DNA from: Gemmatimonadota bacterium
Lineage (GTDB): Bacteria; Gemmatimonadota; Gemmatimonadetes; Longimicrobiales; Gaopeijiaceae
Assembly (NCBI GenBank): GCA_009841165.1
Contig: VXMI01000028.1
Coordinates: 1 to 33,341, forward strand
Reading direction: 5' to 3'
DNA: 33,341 bases
Shown: positions 15,580 to 22,445 of the stretch, piece after piece
Layout: every line of letters begins with the position of its first letter
Numbering within the stretch: position 1 is the first letter of the stretch
Position numbers and translations under genes: made by a program
The notes under the pieces: model-generated
What the model was told of the DNA's origin: nothing
What the model saw: the letters and a program-made list of their open reading frames with translations, nothing else
Databases searched by the model: none

Positions 15580-16797
15580 ATGCTCCTCGGGACCCCCTTT
15601 CACCCGCGCACCGCCGCCCTATGCGGCAGCCGCCGCTGGCGCAACTGGTCGGGGTACGCCGCGGCGCTCAGCTACGAGCCCGGCCACGAGTACGAGTACT
15701 ATGCAGTGCGCAGCGGCGCGGCGCTCTTCGACATCTCGCCGCTGCGCAAGTACGAGGTCACGGGCCCTGACGCGGCCGCGCTCGTGGACCGGGTGGTGAC
15801 CCGGAGCACGCTCGACTGCCCGGTGGGAAGGGTGCTCTACACGCCCTGGTGCGACGAGGCCGGCAAGCTGATCGATGACGGCACCGTGCAGCGCCTGAGC
15901 CCCGACACCTTCCGCATCACCGCCGCCGACCCGTGCCTGCGCTGGTTCCAGGATTGCGCGCTCGGAATGGACGCCACCGTCCGAGACATCTCGCTCGACC
16001 TCGCCGCGCTCGCGCTTCAGGGCCCAACCTCGCGGGACATCCTCGCCCGGCTTGTGACCGGCGCGGACATCGCTGAGCTCCCGTATTTCGCGCTGACCGA
16101 GTGCCACATCGGCGCGGCCCCGGTCACGATCACCCGCACGGGCTACACGGGCGACCTGGGCTACGAAATCTGGCTCGCGCCCGAGCACGCGCTCGCCGCG
16201 TGGGACGCGCTCATCGAGACCGGCCGCGGCTACGGGATCGCACCCACCGGGCTCGACGCGCTGGACGTGGCCCGCATCGAGGCCGGCCTGCTGCTCAAGG
16301 AGGTCGACTACGTGTCGAGCTGGACGGCGCTGATCGAGTCGCGCAAGTCGTCGCCGTACGAAGCGGGCCTCGGGTGGACGGTCCAGCCGCGGCCAAGCCG
16401 CGATTTCGTGGGCCAAAGGGCGCTCAAACGCGAAGCCGCCAACCCCTCGCAGTGGGCCCTGGCCGGCGTCGAGGCCGACTGGCCGGGCATCGAGAAGCGC
16501 TTCGCCGCCGTGGGCCTGCCGCCGCTGGTGGCCGGACGGGCCTCGCGCGACGCCGTCCCTATCTACGCAGGTGCGGCGCGCAAGGGCGGTCGCGCCGTCA
16601 GACAGATCGGCTACATCACCAGCGCCACCTTCTCGCCGATCCTCAAGAAGTACATCGCGCTCGCCACCATCCGCCGCGACTTCGCGGAACCGGGCAGCCC
16701 CATCGAGGTCGAACTGACCGTGGAGTTCGTGCGCCACAGGGTCCCGGCACGCGTGGTCCCGACGCCCTTCTTCGACCCGGCGCGCAAGCGCGGCTGA
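15580..16797 (+). CDS. GcvT-like aminomethyltransferase / folate-dependent demethylase
   Basis: A 405-residue protein of the glycine-cleavage T-protein superfamily. Seen in order: YYAVRSGAALFDISPLRKYEVTGPDA (~40-65), the folate-site segment GKLIDDGTVQRL with paired Asp99-Asp100, LALQGPTSRDIL, TRTGYTGDLGYEIW (186-198) and GLDALDVARIEAGLLL. A C-terminal barrel ends in GYITSATFSPILKKYIALA. Family members move a C1 unit from an aminomethyl, dimethylglycine, sarcosine or sulfonium donor to tetrahydrofolate. No gcvH or gcvP lies nearby, so glycine cleavage is unlikely here. It sits 30 bases after the permuted flavoprotein and 5 bases before a CrtI-like flavoprotein, so it is probably in one operon with them. 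The substrate is not known. Confidence 0.85.
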   Translation: MLLGTPFHPRTAALCGSRRWRNWSGYAAALSYEPGHEYEYYAVRSGAALFDISPLRKYEVTGPDAAALVDRVVTRSTLDCPVGRVLYTPWCDEAGKLIDDGTVQRLSPDTFRITAADPCLRWFQDCALGMDATVRDISLDLAALALQGPTSRDILARLVTGADIAELPYFALTECHIGAAPVTITRTGYTGDLGYEIWLAPEHALAAWDALIETGRGYGIAPTGLDALDVARIEAGLLLKEVDYVSSWTALIESRKSSPYEAGLGWTVQPRPSRDFVGQRALKREAANPSQWALAGVEADWPGIEKRFAAVGLPPLVAGRASRDAVPIYAGAARKGGRAVRQIGYITSATFSPILKKYIALATIRRDFAEPGSPIEVELTVEFVRHRVPARVVPTPFFDPARKRG

Positions 16798-16802
16798 GCG
16801 CA

Positions 16803-18443
16803 ATGACCCGCAAATACGACGTGATCGTCATCGGCGGCGGCCACAACGGCCTCGTGCACGCCGCCTACCTGGCGCGCGCCGGCCTCGACGTGTGCGTGCT
16901 CGAACAGCGCCCTCTCGTCGGCGGCGCCACCGTCACCGAGGAGATTTTCCCGGGCTTCAGGTACAGCGTGTTCTCGTACGTGGTCAGCCTGATGCGCCCC
17001 GACATCATCCGCGAACTCGACCTCCCCCGTCACGGGCTCGCAATCCTGCCACTCGAAAGCACCCTCACCCCGCTGCCGGATGGCGACCGCCTCTACCGCG
17101 ACGCCGACCACCACCGCACCTGGCGCGAGATCGCGCGCTTCTCGATTCGCGACGCCGAGGCCTACAACGAATACGGCCGGTCGCTCTTCTACATGGCGCG
17201 CGCCGTGAAGCACCTCCTCGGCATCGCCCCTCCCGATCCCGCACGGCTGGGTCCGCGCGACATCCGCGGCCTGCTCGGCCTCGCCCGACACTTCCTCGAC
17301 CTCGAACCCGACCAGCTGCACATGCTCGTCAAGCTCATGACGATGAGCGCCGCCGACTTCGTCGACGAGTGGTTCGAGACCGACGTGCTCAAGGCCACGC
17401 TGTCCGCCAGCGGGATCATCGGCACCTTCCTCGGCCCGCGCTCGCCGGGCACCGCCTACGTCCTGCTGCACCACTACATGGGCGAGATCGACGGCCACTT
17501 CCGGGCGTGGGGCTTCGCCAAGGGCGGAACCGGAGCCGTGGCCAACGCGATCGCTTCCGCCGCGCGCGAGGCGGGAGCCGAGATCCGCACCGATGCGCCG
17601 GTGGCACGGGCGTTGGTGAAGAACGGGCGTGTCAATGGCGTGGCGCTCGCCAACGGCGACGAATTGCACGCCAGCGTGGTCTCCTCCAGCCTCGACCCGC
17701 ACCGCACCTTCCTCGACCTCGTCGACGAGGACGCGCTCCCCGACGACCTGCTCAGCGCCGTCCGCGCCTACCGCTTCCGCGGCTCCTCCGGCAAGGTCAA
17801 CCTGGCGCTCGACGCCGCCCCCGACTTCACCTGCATGCCCGGCCACGGTCCGCACCTGCGGGGCGCCGTCTCGATCAGCCCGTCCATCGACTACCTCGAA
17901 CGCGCCTACGACGACGCCAGGTACGGCGACTTCTCCCGCGAACCCTACATCGACATCGTCATCCCCTCGGCGATCGATCCAGCCATGGCGCCGCCCGGCA
18001 AGCACGTCATGTCGTGCTTCGTGCAGTACGCGCCCTACGAGCTGCGCGAAGGCACCTGGGACGAAAAACGCGAGGCCTTCGGCGACACCGTGGTCGACAC
18101 CCTGGCGCGCTACATCCCCAACATCAGGGACATCATCCTGCACCGTCAGGTCGTCACGCCGCTCGACATCGAGCGCACCACGGGCCTCACCCAGGGCAAC
18201 ATCTTCCAGGGCGAGCTGACCCCGTCGCAGCTCTTCTTCCTCCGGCCGGCCGCCGGGTACGCGGGCTATCGGACGCCGGTGCGCGGCTACTACCAGTGCG
18301 GATCGGGCACGCACCCGGGCGGCGGCATCATGGGCGCGCCCGGCAAGCTGGCGGCCGGCAGAGTGCTGGCGGACTTGCAGCGGGGGCTCGGCAGGCGACG
18401 CGGACGGATCTCCACGTCCGGGCCGGGGAGGAGGGGGAGGTGA
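16803..18443 (+). CDS. CrtI/PYROXD2-like FAD-dependent oxidoreductase (first of pair)
   Basis: A 546-residue flavoprotein of the phytoene-desaturase-like superfamily. The dinucleotide motif VIVIGGGHNGLVHAAYLARAG is at residues ~7-27, followed by LEQRPLVGGATVTEEIFPGF. The substrate region includes WGFAKGGTGAVANAIASAA. The C-terminal FAD signature is YYQCGSGTHPGGGIMGAPG. No carotenoid-pathway gene is nearby, and the sequence resembles PYROXD2-type proteins more than carotenoid desaturases. I infer an amino- or acyl-group dehydrogenase linked to the GcvT enzymes; the substrate is unknown. No signal peptide is present. ATG 16803 starts 5 bases after the preceding stop. Its own stop is inside the GTGA overlap with the next gene. 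An Arg/Gly-rich tail of ~20 residues follows the conserved end. Confidence 0.88.
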   Translation: MTRKYDVIVIGGGHNGLVHAAYLARAGLDVCVLEQRPLVGGATVTEEIFPGFRYSVFSYVVSLMRPDIIRELDLPRHGLAILPLESTLTPLPDGDRLYRDADHHRTWREIARFSIRDAEAYNEYGRSLFYMARAVKHLLGIAPPDPARLGPRDIRGLLGLARHFLDLEPDQLHMLVKLMTMSAADFVDEWFETDVLKATLSASGIIGTFLGPRSPGTAYVLLHHYMGEIDGHFRAWGFAKGGTGAVANAIASAAREAGAEIRTDAPVARALVKNGRVNGVALANGDELHASVVSSSLDPHRTFLDLVDEDALPDDLLSAVRAYRFRGSSGKVNLALDAAPDFTCMPGHGPHLRGAVSISPSIDYLERAYDDARYGDFSREPYIDIVIPSAIDPAMAPPGKHVMSCFVQYAPYELREGTWDEKREAFGDTVVDTLARYIPNIRDIILHRQVVTPLDIERTTGLTQGNIFQGELTPSQLFFLRPAAGYAGYRTPVRGYYQCGSGTHPGGGIMGAPGKLAAGRVLADLQRGLGRRRGRISTSGPGRRGR

Positions 18444-20044
18444 AACAGTACGACGCGGTCGTCGTGGGGGGCGGTCACAACGCACTGGTGACGGCCGCCC
18501 GGCTCGCTTGCGAGAAGTGGAAGGTCCTCGTGCTGGAGCGGCGTGCGGTTCTGGGGGGCGCGGCCTCGACGGATGAGATCTTTCCCGGCTGCGCCGTCAA
18601 CGTGGCCGCGCAGGACGCGGGACTCTTCCCCGCCGGCCTCGCCGCCGACCTGGACCTCGCCGCCCACGGCCTCGAGTGGGTCCGTCCTCCCGCGCTGGCC
18701 ACCTCGCTGACCGGTGGCGGCGAGGCGCTCACCCTGTGGCGGGACCCCGCGCGCACCATTGACGAGATCGCCCGTCACAACCGCGCCGACGCGGCCCGCT
18801 TCCCCGACTGGGCCGACCACCTGCGCACCATGGCGCGGGTGTTGCGCGTCGCCCTCGACCACCCGGCCCCCGCCCCGCACGACATGACCAAGCGGGAGCG
18901 GCTCCGCCTTCTCCGCCCCCTCATCCAGGCGGGCCGGCTGGGCAAGCGCACGGTCGTGGAACTGCTGCGCGTGGCGCCGCTCCCGGCCCGCGACCTCCTC
19001 GACGACTGGTTCGAGAGCGGTGCCCTCAAGGGAATGCTCGCCACCACCGCGCTGGCGGGCTCCCGTCACGGCCCGAGCGCCATGGGCGGCGCCCTGCGGA
19101 TGCTGTACCACGCCACCGGGCGCGAACCCCACGGCTTCCGCTCGTCGGCGTTCGCCAAGGGCGGGATCGGGGCGCTCTCGGCTGCACTGGCCGGGGCGGC
19201 GCGGGCCCACGGGGCCGAGGTGCGCACCGCGACCGAGGTCGAGCGCATTCTCGTCGACGACGGCGCCGCGACCGGGGTCGCTCTGGCCGACGGCGAAGAG
19301 ATCGCCGCCCGGTGCGTGATCTCGGGCGCCGATCCCCACCGCACCTTCTTCCGGCTGGTGGGCGCGCCGCGGCTGGGCCCCGAGTTCAACCGCAAGGTCG
19401 CCAACATCCAGCTGCGCGGGACCACCGCGATCCTGCACCTGCTGCTCGACGGGCTCCCACCGCTCCCGGACGCGGCCGAGCGCCTTGCCGGCCACACGCT
19501 TGTCGCCCCCACGCTGGACTACCTCGAACGCGCCGCCGACGACGCCAAGTACGGCCGCGCCTCCGACCGCCCCCACCTCGACATGGTGATCCCAACGCTA
19601 CACGACCCCGCGCTCGCGCCCGCCGGCCACCATTTGGCCTCGATCCAGATCCGCTACGCCCCGTACCACCTCCGCGACGGCAGCTGGGAGGACGATGCGA
19701 CCCGCGACGCCCTCCTCGCCACCGCACTCCATGTCCTCGACGACTTCCTCCCTGGCATGCGCGACCGCATCGTCGACCACCGCCTGCTCACGCCGCTCGA
19801 CCTCGAGACCGAGCTCGGTCTCACCGCCGGCGACGAGTACCATGGCCAGATGGGACTCGACCAGATGCTCTTCATGCGCCCGATCGCGGGTTGGGCGCGG
19901 TACAGGACGCCGGTCGAGGGGTTGTTCCTGTGCGGCTCGGGGTGCCATCCGGGGGGCGGCGTGACGGGAGGACCGGGCCGTCTTGCCGCAGGCGCGATCT
20001 TGCGCGAAGGGAAGCCGGTGGCGCGATTGAGCGGGCGCTCGTGA
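18440..20044 (+). CDS. CrtI/PYROXD2-like FAD-dependent oxidoreductase (second of pair)
   Basis: A 534-residue paralogue of the preceding flavoprotein. It has the N-terminal VVVGGGHNALVTAARLA, LERRAVLGGAASTDEIFPGC, the central FAKGGIGALSAALAGAA, and the C-terminal LCGSGCHPGGGVTGGPGRLAAG. Both proteins share SxxLDPHRTFxxLV-like and DYLERAxDDAxYG blocks, so they arose by duplication but have diverged widely. A heterodimer is possible, as tandem pairs of this type with overlapping genes suggest fixed stoichiometry; this is an inference. GTG 18440 overlaps the upstream stop as GTGA and has a G/A-rich ribosome-binding site (GGAGGAGGGGGAG), which sets this start. Longer in-frame upstream reading is a shadow of the previous gene. 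Confidence 0.88.
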   Translation: MKQYDAVVVGGGHNALVTAARLACEKWKVLVLERRAVLGGAASTDEIFPGCAVNVAAQDAGLFPAGLAADLDLAAHGLEWVRPPALATSLTGGGEALTLWRDPARTIDEIARHNRADAARFPDWADHLRTMARVLRVALDHPAPAPHDMTKRERLRLLRPLIQAGRLGKRTVVELLRVAPLPARDLLDDWFESGALKGMLATTALAGSRHGPSAMGGALRMLYHATGREPHGFRSSAFAKGGIGALSAALAGAARAHGAEVRTATEVERILVDDGAATGVALADGEEIAARCVISGADPHRTFFRLVGAPRLGPEFNRKVANIQLRGTTAILHLLLDGLPPLPDAAERLAGHTLVAPTLDYLERAADDAKYGRASDRPHLDMVIPTLHDPALAPAGHHLASIQIRYAPYHLRDGSWEDDATRDALLATALHVLDDFLPGMRDRIVDHRLLTPLDLETELGLTAGDEYHGQMGLDQMLFMRPIAGWARYRTPVEGLFLCGSGCHPGGGVTGGPGRLAAGAILREGKPVARLSGRS

Positions 20045-20055
20045 AAACGTTCACA
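20040..20055. promoter_or_regulatory. CRP/FNR-like palindromic operator
   Basis: CGTGA-AAACGT-TCACA fits the CRP consensus TGTGA-N6-TCACA at nine of ten arm positions. The symmetric core is GTGAA-AACG-TTCAC. It overlaps the stop codon of the second CrtI-like gene and ends 53 bases before the DmdA-like start, a good place for a regulator of that gene. The binding protein is not known. Confidence 0.45.
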
Positions 20056-20069
20056 ATGTCAAACCCCAA

Positions 20070-20092
20070 ATCCTCAACCCCCGATCCTCAAC
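20070..20092 (+). repeat. 9-bp direct repeat in the leader of the DmdA-like gene
   Basis: ATCCTCAAC occurs at 20070-20078 and again at 20084-20092, 14 bases apart, between the CRP-like site and the GGAG ribosome-binding site (20097-20100). It could be a regulator half-site pair or a trace of slippage. Confidence 0.35.
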
Positions 20093-20108
20093 ACCCGGAG
20101 ATACATGC

Positions 20109-21272
20109 ATGACCACCTTCGACATGGCCCTTATCCAGCGTGGGGCCCGGCTTCGCCGTTCGCCCTATTTCGACGCCACGCTGCGCGCCGGCTGCCGCGC
20201 CTACACGGTCTACAACCACATGTTTCTGCCCACGCGGTACGACGACCTGCACGCCGAGTACGAGCGGCTGCGGACCGGGGTCACGGTGTGGGACGTGAGC
20301 GTGGAGCGGCAGGTCGAGATCACCGGGCCGGACGCGTTCGCGTTCACGAACATGCTGACGCCGCGCGACCTGTCGAAGTGCGCGGTCGGCCAGGGCAAGT
20401 ACGTGCTGATCACGGCCGAGGACGGGGGCATCGTGAACGATCCCGTGCTGCTGCGGCTCGGCGAAAACCACTTCTGGCTGGCTCTGGCGGACAGCGACGT
20501 GCTGCTGTGGGCGAAGGGGGTGGCGCTGAATTCGGGGCTGGACGTGCGGCTGTGCGAGCCCGATGTGTCGCCGATGCAGGTGCAGGGGCCGAAGTCGAAG
20601 GAGGTCGTGCGCCGTCTGTTCGGGGAGGGGGTCGCGGGGCTGCGCTACTACTGGTTCGCGGAGACCGACCTGGACGGCATCCCGGTGGTGGTGACCCGGA
20701 CCGGGTGGAGCGGCGAGGTCGGCTACGAGATCTACCTGCGGGACGGGAGCCAGGGGATGGAGTTGTGGGACAGGGTGATGGAAGCGGGCGCCGATCTGGC
20801 TATTGCGCCGACTGGGCCATCGGACATCCGGCGGATCGAGGCGGGAATCCTGAACTACGGGATCGACATGACGCTGGATACGAATCCGTACGAGGTCGGG
20901 CTGGGGTGGCAGGTGGACCACGGCCAGGAGGGGGGCTTCATCGGGCGTGAGGCGCTGGCGCGGATCGCGGCGGAGGGACCGCGGCGGCTGTTGGCGGGGG
21001 TCGAGATCGCGGGCGCACCGCTCGACCTGAACATGACGCGGTGGCCGGTGTGGGCGGACGGGGCGGGGGGCGAAGGCGGCGAGGCGATCGGCTTCGTCAG
21101 CTCGGCGGTGTGGTCGCCGCGGCTGAAGCGGAATATCGGCTACGCCATGGTGCCGATGCCGCTCGCGGAGTTGGGGACGCGGCTGCGGGTGGCCACGCCG
21201 GACGGGGATCGGGAAGCTGCCGTGGTACGCAAGCCTTTCGTGGATCCGGACAAGGACATTCCGAAGTCGTAG
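20109..21272 (+). CDS. DmdA-like folate-dependent demethylase (GcvT family)
   Basis: A 387-residue protein closely resembling the dimethylsulfoniopropionate demethylase (DmdA) branch of the GcvT family. It has LRRSPYFDATLRAG, AYTVYNHMFLPT, WDVSVERQVEITGPDA (61-76), LTPRDLSKCAVGQGKYV, GGIVNDPVLLRL (Asp111), LADSDVLLWAKGVAL, EPDVSPMQVQGPKS, and at the end NPYEVGLGW and VRKPFVDPDKDIPKS. True DmdA usually reads SGYSxQGG-type where this one reads TRTGWSGEVGYEIYL, as in amine-demethylating GcvT proteins. I therefore call it DmdA-like and do not assign the substrate. It would transfer a methyl group to tetrahydrofolate in the cytoplasm. GGAG lies 8 bases before ATG 20109. It follows the flavoprotein pair after 64 bases containing a CRP-like site. 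Confidence 0.82.
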   Translation: MTTFDMALIQRGARLRRSPYFDATLRAGCRAYTVYNHMFLPTRYDDLHAEYERLRTGVTVWDVSVERQVEITGPDAFAFTNMLTPRDLSKCAVGQGKYVLITAEDGGIVNDPVLLRLGENHFWLALADSDVLLWAKGVALNSGLDVRLCEPDVSPMQVQGPKSKEVVRRLFGEGVAGLRYYWFAETDLDGIPVVVTRTGWSGEVGYEIYLRDGSQGMELWDRVMEAGADLAIAPTGPSDIRRIEAGILNYGIDMTLDTNPYEVGLGWQVDHGQEGGFIGREALARIAAEGPRRLLAGVEIAGAPLDLNMTRWPVWADGAGGEGGEAIGFVSSAVWSPRLKRNIGYAMVPMPLAELGTRLRVATPDGDREAAVVRKPFVDPDKDIPKS

Positions 21273-21293
21273 TCTTCGGTGGCCCCGCGCCAG

Positions 21294-21317
21294 TTGCAGC
21301 CGGTACGGTCGCTGCAA
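21294..21317. terminator. Hairpin between convergent genes
   Basis: TTGCAGC (21294-21300) and GCTGCAA (21311-21317) form a perfect 7-bp stem with a 10-base loop in the 53-base gap between the DmdA-like gene and the convergent SDR gene. There is no long T-run, so it is a probable but weak bidirectional terminator. Confidence 0.45.
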
Positions 21318-21325
21318 TCAAATCC

Positions 21326-22402
21326 TCAGCGACTCGCCGTCGGTTTGACGAGGCCGTCGTCCAGCAGTTGTTGAAAGTGGTCGACGATGGATTCCTTGGC
21401 CGGTCGGAAGCTCATTCCCAGGGCGTCACTTGCGCGGCTGCCGTCGAATCTGAGCGGATACCCCAGATTGCGTTTCGCGACGGACTGGGGGATTCCCCGC
21501 CGCGAAGCGAGCATCAGGGCGGCGGTGTTGGAGACGGTTCGCCGGGGGAACGGAAAGTCATCGCCGAAATGTGACCGCAGGACGGCACCTATCTCGAACA
21601 GCGTTCGCGACTCGGCGACGAGGATGTGGCGCCCGTTCGCATCCGGCAGCATCCCCGCGCGCACGTGAGCTTCGGCGACATCGCGCACGTCCACGATCGC
21701 GAATTCGAGATCGGGGGCGCCGAAGCGGTAGTACCCGTTCCCGAAATCCCGCATGACCAGGACGCCCTCCGCCTTCGTATGGCGGCTCAGGCCGGGCCCC
21801 AGGACCAGTCCCGGGTTTACGGCCACCAGATCCCACCGGTCCTGTTCCGCGGCCATCTCCCATGCCAGCCGCTCCGAGAGCGTCTTGGAGTACGAGTACG
21901 GCTGATGGCGTACGCTGCTGGTCGTGTTCCAGTGGCTCTCGTCGAACCGGTCCCGGCCCGCGTCCTCCAGATCGGCGGCATCCCCGTAGGTCGCGACGAT
22001 GCTGGAGGTCAGGACGACCCGACGCACCGACGGCGCGCGATTGGCGGCGTCGAGCACATGCCTGGTGCCTCGCGTCGCCGGTTCGACGAGATCGCGCATC
22101 GGATCCTCGACATTGCGCACAATGAGCGGTGACGCCGTGTGGAACACGAGTGTACACTCCATCATGGCCCGGTCGAACCCGGCCGGATCCAGCAGGTCCG
22201 CCCGGAACAGGGACAGCGTGCCGGCAGCGTCTTGCGCGATCGCCCGGAGGTGGCCGGTTTTTTCCGGGTCGGCGGGGTCGCGCACCGTCGCATGCACGTC
22301 GACACCTCGTTCCAGGAGCCCCTTGACCAGCCAAGACGCGACGTATCCATTTGCGCCGGTGACAAGTACAGGTCCTGGGGTGTGCAGCATCAAGTCGGCC
22401 AT
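21326..22402 (-). CDS. Extended SDR, dihydroflavonol-4-reductase-like NAD(P)-dependent reductase
   Basis: A 358-residue extended short-chain dehydrogenase/reductase. The cofactor motif VLVTGANGYVASWLV is at residues ~12-26. The catalytic Ser lies in VVLTSSIVA (~133) and the Tyr-x-x-x-Lys is Y169-K173 in QPYSYSKTLSE, followed by NPGLVLGPG. These place it with dihydroflavonol-4-reductase/aldehyde-reductase-like enzymes, which reduce aldehydes or ketones with NADPH. The C-terminal substrate domain ends normally (MSFRPAKESIVDHFQQLLDDG). The substrate is unknown. It is divergent from the permease gene with only 43 bases between the two starts and convergent to the DmdA-like gene. It could reduce an aldehyde made elsewhere in this region, but nothing in the sequence proves that. 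Confidence 0.85.
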   Translation of the reverse strand: MADLMLHTPGPVLVTGANGYVASWLVKGLLERGVDVHATVRDPADPEKTGHLRAIAQDAAGTLSLFRADLLDPAGFDRAMMECTLVFHTASPLIVRNVEDPMRDLVEPATRGTRHVLDAANRAPSVRRVVLTSSIVATYGDAADLEDAGRDRFDESHWNTTSSVRHQPYSYSKTLSERLAWEMAAEQDRWDLVAVNPGLVLGPGLSRHTKAEGVLVMRDFGNGYYRFGAPDLEFAIVDVRDVAEAHVRAGMLPDANGRHILVAESRTLFEIGAVLRSHFGDDFPFPRRTVSNTAALMLASRRGIPQSVAKRNLGYPLRFDGSRASDALGMSFRPAKESIVDHFQQLLDDGLVKPTASR

Positions 22403-22445
22403 TCGGGCTCTTCGGAAACGTTCCTGGACGGGGAGATGGTGACAG
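22403..22445. promoter_or_regulatory. Compact divergent promoter region, SDR / permease
   Basis: Only 43 bases separate the two divergent starts, so their promoters must overlap each other or the genes. GGGAG at 22431-22435 is the likely ribosome-binding site for TTG 22446. No clear -10/-35 pair stands out. Confidence 0.35.

Noticed and set aside
16892-18439. Possible 516-residue N-terminal extension of the second CrtI-like protein
   Set aside because: This part reads in a shadow frame of the first CrtI-like gene. The FAD motif and a strong ribosome-binding site fix the start at GTG 18440.
16611-18485. A long minus-strand open frame opposite the first CrtI-like gene
   Set aside because: It has no recognisable domain and the plus strand carries a complete flavoprotein with intact N- and C-terminal FAD motifs.
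16803-20044. Carotenoid biosynthesis (phytoene desaturases)
   Set aside because: The pair has CrtI-type FAD motifs, but no phytoene synthase, cyclase or prenyl transferase is present, and the flanking genes are GcvT-like. PYROXD2-like enzymes of other function fit better.
15580-21272. Glycine cleavage system
   Set aside because: Two GcvT-like proteins are present, but there is no GcvH or GcvP, and both are embedded among flavoproteins.
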